Positions 54,869-63,475 of a DNA stretch of 64,000 nucleotides are shown here, piece by piece. The stretch comes from Faecalibacter macacae (lineage in GTDB: Bacteria; Bacteroidota; Bacteroidia; Flavobacteriales; Weeksellaceae). The notes beneath the pieces were generated by a model, which saw nothing but the letters and a program-made list of their open reading frames with translations, ran no database searches and had not been told where the DNA came from. The position numbers and the translations under genes were made by a program. Position 1 is the first letter of the stretch. Every line of letters starts with the position of its first letter. The stretch covers positions 1 to 64,000 of the forward strand of contig NZ_RDOJ01000004.1 of NCBI RefSeq assembly GCF_003687725.1. Reading direction: 5' to 3'.

Positions 54869-57202
54869 TTATTGCTCTATAATTGCTTCTCCATTTGGAG
54901 TAGGTTCAGGTGCGTCATGATCTAAAGCTTCACCAGTTCCTTCAATAATTTCGTTGTTATGAACTTGATTATATTGATGGAATCCCATTAAAGATGAACA
55001 ATCCCAACGTTGATCTATATCAGCAGGTTTCTCGAATTTATCGCTAGCTAATACACCAAATGTATTTCCTTTTGCATAAACTGATTGCATGTAATACGCC
55101 CAAATTGGTAAGGCTGTAGCGGCTCCTTGACCGTTCGCTGTACTACCAAAGTGCGCAGCACGATCTTCGTTACCAACCCAAACACCAGTTACTAAATTTG
55201 GAGTTAATCCCATATACCAACCATCAGAGTTTTCATTTGTAGTTCCTGTTTTACCAGCAACTTCAGAAGTGATTCCGTATTTAGTTCTAATCCAAGAACC
55301 AGTACCTCCATCAGAAACACCTTTCATTAAATCAATCATGGTGTAAGCAACATATTCATTAACGACTTCACGCGTTGTTGGTGTATAATCACGAATTACT
55401 TTTCCTTGTTTATCCTCAATTCTTAAGATTAACTGTGGTTTGATATAAATACCTCCATTTGCAAAAGCACTTAAAGCACCAACCATTTCGTATAACGAAA
55501 GATCGGCAGAACCTAATGCAATTGTTGGGTCTTTTGTAATTGGAGATTCAACCCCTAAATCACGCGCCATTTGGATAACGGCTTCTTCACCAGTTTGCAT
55601 AATTAAACGGGCAGCAACAACGTTTGTAGATTGTGCTAATGCAGTTCTTAAAGATTGAGAACCTCCGTAACGTCCGTTTGCATTTCGTGGAGACCATTTA
55701 CCTGGTATACGATCATTAGAAATTGTATGACATGGTGTTAATCCTAACTGATTAATAGCAGTTGCAAAAACAAATGGTTTGAAAGTAGAACCAACCTGAC
55801 GACGCGCTTGTTTTACGTGATCGTATTTGAAGTAATCCCAGTTAATACCACCAACCCAAGCCTTAATCGTTCCATCTTTTGGATCCATTGACATTAAACC
55901 TGCTTGTAAAATGTGCTTGTGGTAGATAATAGAATCCATCAAAGTTTGATCTTTCATGTATTTAATACCTTCCCAAGTAAAGAATTTTACAGAATCACGA
56001 GGTGTATTGAAAGCAGAATTAATTTGTTCATCCGAACTTCCGTTTTCCTTCATCATTTTGTATAAATCTGTACGTTTTACAGCCTGATCTAATAATGAAT
56101 TTCTTTTAGTTTCTGTAATATTGTAGAAAGGAGCCATCTTACGTCCACGTTGTTCTGCAAAGAATCTTTCTTGAATTCCTTTTAAATGCTTTTTAACAGC
56201 GTCTTCGGCCATTAATTGCATACGAGAATCTAATGTAACATAGATTTTTAATCCATCTTTATCAAGATTATATGTCTTACCTGTTTCTTTTTCGTACTCT
56301 ACTAACCATTCTTCAATTTCTTTACGTAAAGCTGTTTTGAAATATGCAGAATATGTTTCGTCCTGAGCTGAAATGTATTGGCGATCTGTAACTAATGGTT
56401 TTGCTTTATACGCATCACCTTCAGCAGAAGATATTTTATTGTATTTAACCATTTGGTCAATCACTAAGTTTCGTTTTTCTTTAGAAACCTCAGGATATTT
56501 TAATGGATTAAAAGCAACAGGATTTTGGAACATAGAAACTAAGGTAGCTGACTCAACAACATCTAATTCTTTTGTTGTTTTGTTAAAGTAAACTTTAGAT
56601 GCAGATTCAATTCCTTTCGCTCCATAAATGAAATCGAATTTATTGAAGTACATCGCAATAATTTCTTCTTTCGTGTACAATTTTTCTAACTGTACAGATG
56701 TTACCCATTCCTTAATCTTTTGTAAACCACGCATTAATACGTTTGAAGAAGGATCTTTTGTATACAATTGTTTTGCTAATTGTTGCGTAATTGTAGATCC
56801 ACCACCAGCTTCACCGGCAGAGGTAACAGCACGCATCGCAGCTTTTGCATCAATACCAGGATGTTCGAAGAAACGTACATCTTCTTTAGCTAATAAAGCA
56901 TCAACTAAATGTGGAGGTAGATCTTTATAATCTACTGGAGTACGACGTTCAGTCTCGAAACGATCTAATAGCACACCATCAGAAGAAATAATCTCTGACG
57001 ATACGTAAATGTCTGGATTTTCTAAATCACGTACATTAGGAATTTCACCTAACCATCCGTTAGAAGCAGCCCAAAAAGTACCTGTAATTCCAAGAATTAC
57101 AGCAAAAAATCCGATCCAAATAAGAGTAACGATTCTTCCTAAAAAAGATTTCTTCTTCTTATCTGGTTTAGTTACTTTTTTTGTATTGTTTTTGTTTTCC
57201 AT
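54869..57202 (-). CDS. Penicillin-binding protein 1A
   Basis: A 777-residue bifunctional peptidoglycan synthase. A basic N-terminus and one membrane helix (about 23-50) are followed by the GT51 glycosyltransferase domain with EDVRFFEHPGID and GGSTITQQLAKQL, then the transpeptidase with the three active-site motifs GSTFKPF (SxxK), STN and KTGTT. Length and motif order are as in class A PBPs. It lies 8 bases after gldH, so ricT-gldH-pbp form a run. Confidence 0.95.
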   Translation of the reverse strand: MENKNNTKKVTKPDKKKKSFLGRIVTLIWIGFFAVILGITGTFWAASNGWLGEIPNVRDLENPDIYVSSEIISSDGVLLDRFETERRTPVDYKDLPPHLVDALLAKEDVRFFEHPGIDAKAAMRAVTSAGEAGGGSTITQQLAKQLYTKDPSSNVLMRGLQKIKEWVTSVQLEKLYTKEEIIAMYFNKFDFIYGAKGIESASKVYFNKTTKELDVVESATLVSMFQNPVAFNPLKYPEVSKEKRNLVIDQMVKYNKISSAEGDAYKAKPLVTDRQYISAQDETYSAYFKTALRKEIEEWLVEYEKETGKTYNLDKDGLKIYVTLDSRMQLMAEDAVKKHLKGIQERFFAEQRGRKMAPFYNITETKRNSLLDQAVKRTDLYKMMKENGSSDEQINSAFNTPRDSVKFFTWEGIKYMKDQTLMDSIIYHKHILQAGLMSMDPKDGTIKAWVGGINWDYFKYDHVKQARRQVGSTFKPFVFATAINQLGLTPCHTISNDRIPGKWSPRNANGRYGGSQSLRTALAQSTNVVAARLIMQTGEEAVIQMARDLGVESPITKDPTIALGSADLSLYEMVGALSAFANGGIYIKPQLILRIEDKQGKVIRDYTPTTREVVNEYVAYTMIDLMKGVSDGGTGSWIRTKYGITSEVAGKTGTTNENSDGWYMGLTPNLVTGVWVGNEDRAAHFGSTANGQGAATALPIWAYYMQSVYAKGNTFGVLASDKFEKPADIDQRWDCSSLMGFHQYNQVHNNEIIEGTGEALDHDAPEPTPNGEAIIEQ

Positions 57203-57210
57203 TTTTATAA

Positions 57211-57690
57211 TTAATCAGCGGTTTGATCAACAATCAAACTGATATCTTCAATTCCTTTTAATTTATCTGTACGCATACCATGCCATACTTTTAATTTGTA
57301 CTTACCGGTATCTTTTACAGCTAAATTTTCACGATAAACCAATAACATTTCTTTCGTGTTCATTCCTTTACCAATCCATGTTCCATCAGGATTTGCGATG
57401 TAGTACTGTAAAGTATCAATCATTTCATTTCCTTTAGGATCTATAAACTTCGTAAACAAGTAAACGTTACTATATTCGTAATCGGTATTATTTCTAAAAA
57501 CAAAGCCCATATTTACTTTAGATAAGGTTGTATCCTTAACATCAAAAGTAAATTCTATTGGTTTTTTGCTAGACCATTCGCCTTTTAAATCTTTTGTTTC
57601 TTGGTAATAATGTTTTGATTCACATGCTGTGAATAAGAACATCAAAATCAATAAAAAACTACTGTTTCGAATTATCTGGTTTCGGTCCAC
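57211..57690 (-). CDS. gldH: Gliding motility lipoprotein GldH
   Basis: From the GTG at 57690 the product has about 160 residues with a compact lipoprotein signal ending FTAC before ESKHYYQETKDL. The body matches GldH: beta-rich with IDTLQYYIANPDGTWIGKG and YRENLAVKDTGKYKLKVWHG. In Flavobacterium johnsoniae GldH is needed for gliding; some non-gliding relatives keep it. Other in-frame starts at 57732 or 57777 would add a long basic N-terminus before the signal and are less likely. The start overlaps the end of ricT by 32 bases. Confidence 0.88.
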   Translation of the reverse strand: MDRNQIIRNSSFLLILMFLFTACESKHYYQETKDLKGEWSSKKPIEFTFDVKDTTLSKVNMGFVFRNNTDYEYSNVYLFTKFIDPKGNEMIDTLQYYIANPDGTWIGKGMNTKEMLLVYRENLAVKDTGKYKLKVWHGMRTDKLKGIEDISLIVDQTAD

Positions 57691-59257
57691 GATTAAATCT
57701 TTTTTTATTCTTGTTTTTAGGTTTTTGTCCATTTGGTTGATTTTCTTCACCTGCAGGATTCGTGTTTTTTTGCTCAATATTTTGACCTTGAGGTTGCTCT
57801 TTAGGCTGCCTTTGTGGTTGATTTTGTTGAGGTTTCTGTTGTTGATTAGGATTCCTTTTCTGTTGATTAGGATTCTTCTTCTTTACAGGATTTTGTTTTT
57901 GTCCTTCAGAATTTTGAGGGGCATTACCTTCTAGCTGATTTTGCTGAGGTTTTGTTTGTTGATTCTGATTAGGATTTTTGTTTGTACGCTGATTGTTTTG
58001 GTTAGGGTTCCTTTTTTGTTGTTGATTAGGATTCCTTTTCTGTTGATTAGGATTTTTACTCTTTTCCTTAACTTCAGTCGTATTTTGTTTTGCGTTAGAC
58101 GCATTTACAGTTTCGTTAGTATTAGGCTTTCTTTTTGGCTTAATACGTTTACGTTTTGTTTGTTGTTCTTTACGTTCAAAACGTTCTAATGAATCCTCTT
58201 CAATACCATCTCCAAAAGTTGGTTTATTATCAATCACGGATTTAGCTAAATCTTCTAACGATTCAGTTTTAGCACCGTTTTTATTGATTTGTAAGAATTC
58301 TTGAATATCTTCTGTTGAGAATTTATACCATAAAACGCTTCCTTTTTCGTAAGCAAACCACATTTCTTTCTTGAAAACATCAATTTTTACACAATGTGCA
58401 AATCCTTTTTCTGTCTCGAATTTACTTTCGATTGAAGGAAAATGATTTAATGCATCTAAGTAAGAATCTAACTCAAAGTTTAAACAACATTTCAGTTTAC
58501 CACATTGCCCAGCTAACTTTTGAGAGTTAATTGATAATTGTTGGTAACGAGCTGCTGCTGTACTTACTGAGCGGAAATCAGTTAACCAAGTAGAACAACA
58601 TAATTCGCGTCCACAAGATCCGATTCCACCGATTTTTGCTGCTTCTTGACGGAAACCAATTTGTTTCATTTCAATTCTTACACCAAATTTTCCAGCGTAT
58701 TCTTTGATTAATTGACGGAAGTCAACACGTCCTTCAGCAGTATAATAAAATGTTACTTTCGCACCATCTCCTTGATACTCAACATCACAAATTTTCATCT
58801 CTAAATCAAGGTTTTTAGCCATGATTCGAGAATCAATCATTGTCTGTTTTTCTCTTTCACGAAACTCTTGCCAAGTTTCTACATCTTTCTGATTCGCTTT
58901 ACGATATACTTTTTTAATATCTTCACCTTCCCAAGAAAGATTTTTCTTTTTCATTTGGATTCTAACCAGCTCACCCGTAAGTGTAACAATTCCGATATCA
59001 TGTCCCGGAGATCCTTCAACAGCGATAATATCGCCTACGTTTAACGAAATATTATTTTCGTTTTTATAATAGAATTTTCGATCGTTTTTGAATCTAACTT
59101 CAACGAAATTAAATGGTTGTTGCCCATTTGGTAATTTCATGTTAGCTAACCAATCGAAAACTGATAGTTTTCCACATCCATCAGTGCCACAAGCACCGTT
59201 ATTGTTACATCCTTTCGGAAGGCCACTGCTAGAAGTTCCACAAGATCCACAAGCCAT
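57659..59257 (-). CDS. ricT: RicT-like PSP1-domain iron-sulfur protein with Asn/Gln-rich tail
   Basis: A 532-residue cytosolic protein. A Cys-rich N-terminus (MACGSCGTSSSG, CNNNGACGTDGCG) precedes a PSP1 domain of about residues 50-330, with CGRELCCSTWL and CGKLKCCLNFELDSY, whose Cys residues are the iron-sulfur ligands of the RicT (YaaT) group. In Bacillus RicT works with RicA and RicF in RNA processing. The last 150 residues are low-complexity, built from repeats of NPNQQ and KRNPNQ with a basic end, a plausible RNA-binding tail. Its end overlaps gldH. Confidence 0.88.
   Translation of the reverse strand: MACGSCGTSSSGLPKGCNNNGACGTDGCGKLSVFDWLANMKLPNGQQPFNFVEVRFKNDRKFYYKNENNISLNVGDIIAVEGSPGHDIGIVTLTGELVRIQMKKKNLSWEGEDIKKVYRKANQKDVETWQEFREREKQTMIDSRIMAKNLDLEMKICDVEYQGDGAKVTFYYTAEGRVDFRQLIKEYAGKFGVRIEMKQIGFRQEAAKIGGIGSCGRELCCSTWLTDFRSVSTAAARYQQLSINSQKLAGQCGKLKCCLNFELDSYLDALNHFPSIESKFETEKGFAHCVKIDVFKKEMWFAYEKGSVLWYKFSTEDIQEFLQINKNGAKTESLEDLAKSVIDNKPTFGDGIEEDSLERFERKEQQTKRKRIKPKRKPNTNETVNASNAKQNTTEVKEKSKNPNQQKRNPNQQQKRNPNQNNQRTNKNPNQNQQTKPQQNQLEGNAPQNSEGQKQNPVKKKNPNQQKRNPNQQQKPQQNQPQRQPKEQPQGQNIEQKNTNPAGEENQPNGQKPKNKNKKRFNRGPKPDNSKQ
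57837..58054. repeat. Direct 38-bp repeats inside ricT
   Basis: The 38 bases at 57837-57874 recur identically at 58017-58054, exactly 180 bases (60 codons) apart. Both contain two copies of GTTGATTAGGATT. They encode the KRNPNQQ-type repeats of the RicT tail and keep its frame. Confidence 0.85.
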
Positions 59258-59282
59258 GCTTCTAATTTTTAAAATGACAACA

Positions 59283-59290
59283 CAAAGGTA
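59283..59290 (-). promoter_or_regulatory. -7 box for ricT-gldH-pbp
   Basis: Minus-strand TACCTTTG is an exact TAnnTTTG match, 26 bases before the ricT ATG, preceded by a long T run. The same octamer serves der and queD. Confidence 0.6.
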
Positions 59291-59345
59291 AAAAAAAAAA
59301 GTTCTGTTTTATGATTTATATTACGTTCGCCTTTAAAGGTGTATT

Positions 59346-60212
59346 TTATCCAAAAACTTCACTAAATGAGAAGGTTTCATCTAATCTAATACCTTTTTCG
59401 GTACGTTTTAAAGTTGCTAATTCGTGAATAGAATCATGCTCAAAGAATAGGATATAATCATTTTCTACAGCTTCTTCTAGAAACTTTCCTTTTTCTTCTA
59501 CTGTAATCAATGGACGAGTATCAAATCCAATGACATAAATTAAAGGAATATGGCCAACAGTTGGAATTAAATCAGCAACAAAAACAATCTTTTTTCCTTT
59601 GTACATAATCATCGGAAGCATTTGTTTTTCGGTATGTCCGTCGACATATAAAACATCAAATCCTAATGGTGTATTGGTGATTCTATCTTCGCCTACTTTT
59701 GGAAGTGATAACATTTTTAATTGACCACTTTCGTGCATCGGAAGAATGTTTTCTTTTAGGAAGGAAGCCTTTTCACGCGGATTTGGATTTACTGCCCAAT
59801 CCCAATGATTTTCGTTCGTCCAAAATGTAGCGTTTTTAAAAGCAGGTTCTAAAAAATCTTTTTCTGCGTTATATTTTATCGCTCCGCCACAATGGTCAAA
59901 ATGTAGGTGAGTTAAGAAAACATCAGTAATATCATCGCGATTAAATCCATGTTTTGCGAGAGAAATATCAAGAGAAAAATCTCCAAATAAATAATAAAAA
60001 CTAAAGAATTTATCGTCTTGTTTATTTCCGATTCCGGTATCGATTAAGATTAATCTATCTCCGTCTTCAATTAAAAGACATCTCATTCCAAGATCGATTA
60101 AGTTTTTTTCGTCAGCTGGATTAGTTTTATTCCAAATTGATTTCGGAACAATTCCGAACATAGCACCTCCGTCCAGTTTAAAGTTTCCGGTTTCTATTGT
60201 GTATAATTTCAT
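59346..60212 (-). CDS. MBL-fold metallo-hydrolase
   Basis: A 288-residue metallo-beta-lactamase-fold enzyme. HLHFDHCGG is the metal motif, VDGHTEKQM has the next His, and FVADLIPT the bridging Asp. The N-terminal LDGGAMFGIVPKSIWNK is typical of the AttM/quorum-quenching-like subgroup, which includes lactonases and other hydrolases, so lactonase activity is possible but unproved. It is a single gene on the minus strand between ricT and gltX. Confidence 0.88.
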   Translation of the reverse strand: MKLYTIETGNFKLDGGAMFGIVPKSIWNKTNPADEKNLIDLGMRCLLIEDGDRLILIDTGIGNKQDDKFFSFYYLFGDFSLDISLAKHGFNRDDITDVFLTHLHFDHCGGAIKYNAEKDFLEPAFKNATFWTNENHWDWAVNPNPREKASFLKENILPMHESGQLKMLSLPKVGEDRITNTPLGFDVLYVDGHTEKQMLPMIMYKGKKIVFVADLIPTVGHIPLIYVIGFDTRPLITVEEKGKFLEEAVENDYILFFEHDSIHELATLKRTEKGIRLDETFSFSEVFG

Positions 60213-60326
60213 TTTTGTGGTTATTAATTGTGATAAAATTCGTTAAGAATAAATTATTATTCTAAAAACGAAGATAAAAAATAAGAATATTATTAAAATA
60301 ATCAGCTATTATTCTATTGAAGACCT

Positions 60327-60334
60327 TATTTTTG
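60327..60334 (+). promoter_or_regulatory. -7 box for gltX
   Basis: TATTTTTG matches TAnnTTTG and is followed by CA as at acpP, 22 bases before the gltX ATG. No -33 TTG at the usual spacing was found. Confidence 0.55.
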
Positions 60335-60356
60335 CATAAAATTTAGATTCAAATCA

Positions 60357-61865
60357 ATGGCAAAAGAAGTTCGTGTAAGATTTGCGCCGAGTCCAACTGG
60401 TGCATTACATATTGGAGGAGTACGTACGGCGTTATACAATTATCTTTTCGCAAAACATCATAACGGGAAATTCTTATTAAGAATAGAAGATACAGACCAA
60501 ACACGTTTTGTGGAAGGTGCTGAACAATATATTATTGATTCTCTTAAATGGTTAGGATTAACTCCAGACGAAGGAGTAGGTTTTGGAGGAGAATTAGGAC
60601 CTTACAAACAATCAGAACGTAAAGAAATTTACAAAGGATATATTGAAGAATTATTAGCAAACGGAAAAGCTTATTACGCTTTTGATACGGCTGAGGAATT
60701 AGACGAAGCACGTGCAAAAGCTGAAGAAAATAAAGAAACATTTATCTACAACTGGTCAACTCGTGGAGCTTTAAAAAACTCTTTATCGTTAAGTGAAGAA
60801 GAAACAAAAGCTTTATTAGATGCTGAAACACCTTATGTTGTTCGTTTCAAGATTGATGATACAAGAACTGTTTTATTAGACGATTTAATTCGTGGTAAAA
60901 TATCGATTGATGCATCAACTTTAGATGATAAAGTTTTATTTAAGTCGGACGGAATGCCAACTTATCACATGGCAAATATTGTGGATGATCATTTAATGGA
61001 AATCACACACGTTATTCGTGGAGAAGAGTGGTTACCATCTATGGCATTACATGAATTATTATACGATGCTTTCGGTTGGGAAGCGCCTCGTTTTGCTCAT
61101 TTACCATTAATTCTTAAACCAGAAGGAAAAGGAAAATTAAGCAAGCGTGACGGTGACAAACACGGATTCCCAGTATTCCCAATGGAATGGAAAACGGAAG
61201 AAGGTGTTGCAAAAGGTTACAAAGAAGAAGGGTATTTCCCAGATGCTGTAATCAATATGTTAGCATTATTAGGATGGAGTTCTGGAACGGATAAAGAGAT
61301 TTATACAATGGATGAATTAATCCAAGAATTCTCTTTAGAAAAAGTTTCAAAATCAGGAGCCCGTTTTTCTCCAGACAAAGCAACTTGGTTCAATAACCAA
61401 TATTTACAACAAAAATCGGCTGAGGAATTATTACCAGCTTTTGAAGAAGTTTTAGCAGTAAATGGAGTAGAGGCTAACTCGACTTTAAATATTCAAGTAA
61501 TTGAATTACTGAAAGAAAGAGCTGATTTCGTTAAAGATATTTACACACAAGGTGAATTCTTTTATATAGCTCCATCATCTTACGATGAAAAAGCAGCTAA
61601 AAAAGCTTTCAAAGAAGATTCAACAGAGATTTTAACGAAGTTTATTGAAGTTTTAAACGGTGTTGAATTTGATGCTGAAACGTTACACCAAGCAATGGCT
61701 GATTTCGTAACTGCACAAGAAATTGGATTCGGAAAAATCGGAATGCCTTTACGATTAAGTTTAGTTGGTGCATTACAAGGACCAGATGTTCCTGTAATTA
61801 TGGCAATGTTAGGAAAAGACGAAACGATTGCTCGTATCAATAAAATTATCGAAACTTTAGGATAA
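60357..61865 (+). CDS. gltX: Glutamate-tRNA ligase
   Basis: A 502-residue class I synthetase. FAPSPTGALHIGGVRTALYN contains the HIGH motif and GKLSKRDGDKHGFPV the KMSKS motif; RGEEWLPSMALHELLYDAFG lies between them. The C-terminal helical anticodon-binding domain is complete. It may charge tRNA-Gln as well if the genome uses the amidotransferase route; that cannot be judged here. It is a single-gene unit. Confidence 0.98.
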   Translation: MAKEVRVRFAPSPTGALHIGGVRTALYNYLFAKHHNGKFLLRIEDTDQTRFVEGAEQYIIDSLKWLGLTPDEGVGFGGELGPYKQSERKEIYKGYIEELLANGKAYYAFDTAEELDEARAKAEENKETFIYNWSTRGALKNSLSLSEEETKALLDAETPYVVRFKIDDTRTVLLDDLIRGKISIDASTLDDKVLFKSDGMPTYHMANIVDDHLMEITHVIRGEEWLPSMALHELLYDAFGWEAPRFAHLPLILKPEGKGKLSKRDGDKHGFPVFPMEWKTEEGVAKGYKEEGYFPDAVINMLALLGWSSGTDKEIYTMDELIQEFSLEKVSKSGARFSPDKATWFNNQYLQQKSAEELLPAFEEVLAVNGVEANSTLNIQVIELLKERADFVKDIYTQGEFFYIAPSSYDEKAAKKAFKEDSTEILTKFIEVLNGVEFDAETLHQAMADFVTAQEIGFGKIGMPLRLSLVGALQGPDVPVIMAMLGKDETIARINKIIETLG

Positions 61866-61903
61866 GATTCAGATAATAAAATTCTATTCTCGATACTATT
61901 TTA

Positions 61904-61930
61904 TTATCCTTCGACAAGCTTAGGATGACA
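61904..61930. repeat. Possible dispersed palindromic repeat (REP-like) unit
   Basis: ATCCTTCGACAAGCTTAGGAT is an imperfect inverted repeat continuing GACA. It closely resembles the TCCTTCGACAAGCTCAGGATGACA unit that I remember as dispersed between genes in many Bacteroidota and other genomes. Only one copy was seen here, in the 154-base gap between gltX and the DUF779 gene. Confidence 0.5.
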
Positions 61931-61984
61931 TAAAATCACTCGAATTGACGAATTTTACTAAGATTTAATTCAAGTTTTAATCAT

Positions 61985-62018
61985 AAAAACAGCCATTTGC
62001 AATGCTAATGGCTGTTTT
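61985..62018. terminator. Bidirectional terminator between gltX and DUF779 genes
   Basis: Twelve-base arms AAAACAGCCATT and AATGGCTGTTTT with a 9-base loop and A/T tracts on both sides, directly before the DUF779 stop at 62020. Confidence 0.85.
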
Positions 62019-62019
62019 G

Positions 62020-62394
62020 TTATAAATTGATTTTTACTTCTTCTAATTGATCAATTTCTTCTTGTGAAAATACACGATAATTGACTTTAAATGTTTTTCC
62101 CAACGGAACTTCTAATGAAAATCCGCCTGCTCCGATAGCATCAATTACATCTAATTCAAAATGTGCATGTTTCCAATATTCAAATAAATCTTTATCAACC
62201 CAAAATTCACAATCTTCAATTGTACCGATACAAACATCTTTGTATCGAAGATAATATTCACCTTTTTTGAAACATTGAGGTTGAGTTCCTTCGCAACATC
62301 CACCAGCTTGATAAAACATCAAATCGCCATGTTTTGTTTTCAAAGTTTCTATTAATTCTTTGGCTTTGTCTGTACAATCTACTCTCGAAATCAT
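62020..62394 (-). CDS. DUF779 domain protein
   Basis: A 124-residue cytosolic protein. FYQAGGCCEGTQPQCF and DLFEYWKHAHFELDVIDAIGAG are the blocks of the DUF779 family, including the paired Cys and His residues that suggest metal binding. DUF779 genes are regularly found with aldehyde dehydrogenases, as here where the two upstream genes on the same strand are an alcohol and an aldehyde dehydrogenase. Its biochemical role is unknown. Confidence 0.93.
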   Translation of the reverse strand: MISRVDCTDKAKELIETLKTKHGDLMFYQAGGCCEGTQPQCFKKGEYYLRYKDVCIGTIEDCEFWVDKDLFEYWKHAHFELDVIDAIGAGGFSLEVPLGKTFKVNYRVFSQEEIDQLEEVKINL

Positions 62395-62404
62395 GTGAAA
62401 TTAA

Positions 62405-63448
62405 TTAAGTTAAATCGTTTGTGATGATAACTTTAATGGCTTTCTCTTTAGCACCATTTTTAAATACATCCCATGCTTTGTCAATTTCTGAAAGTTTAAA
62501 TTGATGCGTAATAATTTTATCTAAGTTAAACTTATTTGCAGCAGTACTTTTAATTAACATTGGAGTTGTATTGGTATTTACTAATCCTGTACGAACTGTA
62601 ATGTTTTTAATCCATAACTTTTCGATATCAAAAGTTACACTTTTTCCGTGTACACCAACGTTAGCGATGTATCCACCAGGTTTGATAATTTTCTGACAAA
62701 TATCCCAAGTTGAAGGAACACCTACAGCTTCGATAGCAACATCAACACCTTCCTCAAATAATTCTAACACTTTAGCCACAGCATCGCTAGAACCAGAATT
62801 TATGACATCTGTAGCGCCTAATTCTTTTGAAAGTTCTAAACGATTATCATCTAAATCAATCATAATAATTCGTGATGGCGAATACAATTGAGCCGTAATT
62901 AATACAGATAAACCTACTGGACCAGCACCAATAATAGCAATTGTGTCACCAGGTTTTACATTACCGTATTGAACTCCAATCTCATGGCCGGTTGGCAAAA
63001 TATCACTGATTAATACAGCATTGTCGTCGCTAATAGTTTCTGGAATTTTATATAAACTATTATCTGCATGCGGAATACGTACATATTCGGCTTGCGTTCC
63101 GTCAATCATATATCCCAAAATCCAACTTCCGTCTTTACAATGTGAGTATAATTGTTTTTTACAATAATCGCATGATCCACAAACTGTAACACAAGAAATA
63201 ATCACTTTATCTCCGACTTTAAAATTGGTTACACTATCACCAATTTGTTCGATGATTCCGATTCCTTCGTGACCAAGAATTCTACCTGATTCAACTTCAG
63301 GATTTTTACCTTTATAAATTCCTAAATCAGTTCCACAAATAGTTGTTTTTAAAACCTTAACGATGGCATCTGTTGGTTTTAGAATTTCTGGTTTTGGAAC
63401 TTCTATAAGAGCGATATCATGCTCTCCGTTGTATACTAAAGCTTTCAT
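62405..63448 (-). CDS. Zinc-dependent alcohol dehydrogenase
   Basis: A 347-residue medium-chain dehydrogenase that interconverts alcohols and aldehydes with NAD(P). Catalytic zinc ligands are in TTICGTDLGIYKG and ILGHEGIG; the structural zinc site is CVTVCGSCDYCKKQLYSHC; and AIIGAGPVGLSVL binds the nucleotide. It follows the aldehyde dehydrogenase gene after 27 bases and precedes DUF779 by 10, so the three should be one operon for alcohol or aldehyde handling. Confidence 0.95.
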   Translation of the reverse strand: MKALVYNGEHDIALIEVPKPEILKPTDAIVKVLKTTICGTDLGIYKGKNPEVESGRILGHEGIGIIEQIGDSVTNFKVGDKVIISCVTVCGSCDYCKKQLYSHCKDGSWILGYMIDGTQAEYVRIPHADNSLYKIPETISDDNAVLISDILPTGHEIGVQYGNVKPGDTIAIIGAGPVGLSVLITAQLYSPSRIIMIDLDDNRLELSKELGATDVINSGSSDAVAKVLELFEEGVDVAIEAVGVPSTWDICQKIIKPGGYIANVGVHGKSVTFDIEKLWIKNITVRTGLVNTNTTPMLIKSTAANKFNLDKIITHQFKLSEIDKAWDVFKNGAKEKAIKVIITNDLT

Positions 63449-63475
63449 TTTTATACTATTTTGGTTGTTATTTGC

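Noticed and set aside
57837-58060. Short repeats that might suggest a CRISPR array
   Set aside because: The repeats lie inside ricT, keep its reading frame, and have no uniform spacers or cas genes.
57629-58189. Open frames on the plus strand opposite ricT and gldH
   Set aside because: They arise from the Asn/Gln-rich low-complexity codons on the other strand and encode Leu/Arg/Phe repeats without known features.
60544-60741. Minus-strand open frame inside gltX
   Set aside because: Lies wholly opposite conserved gltX codons with no start signal or recognisable protein.
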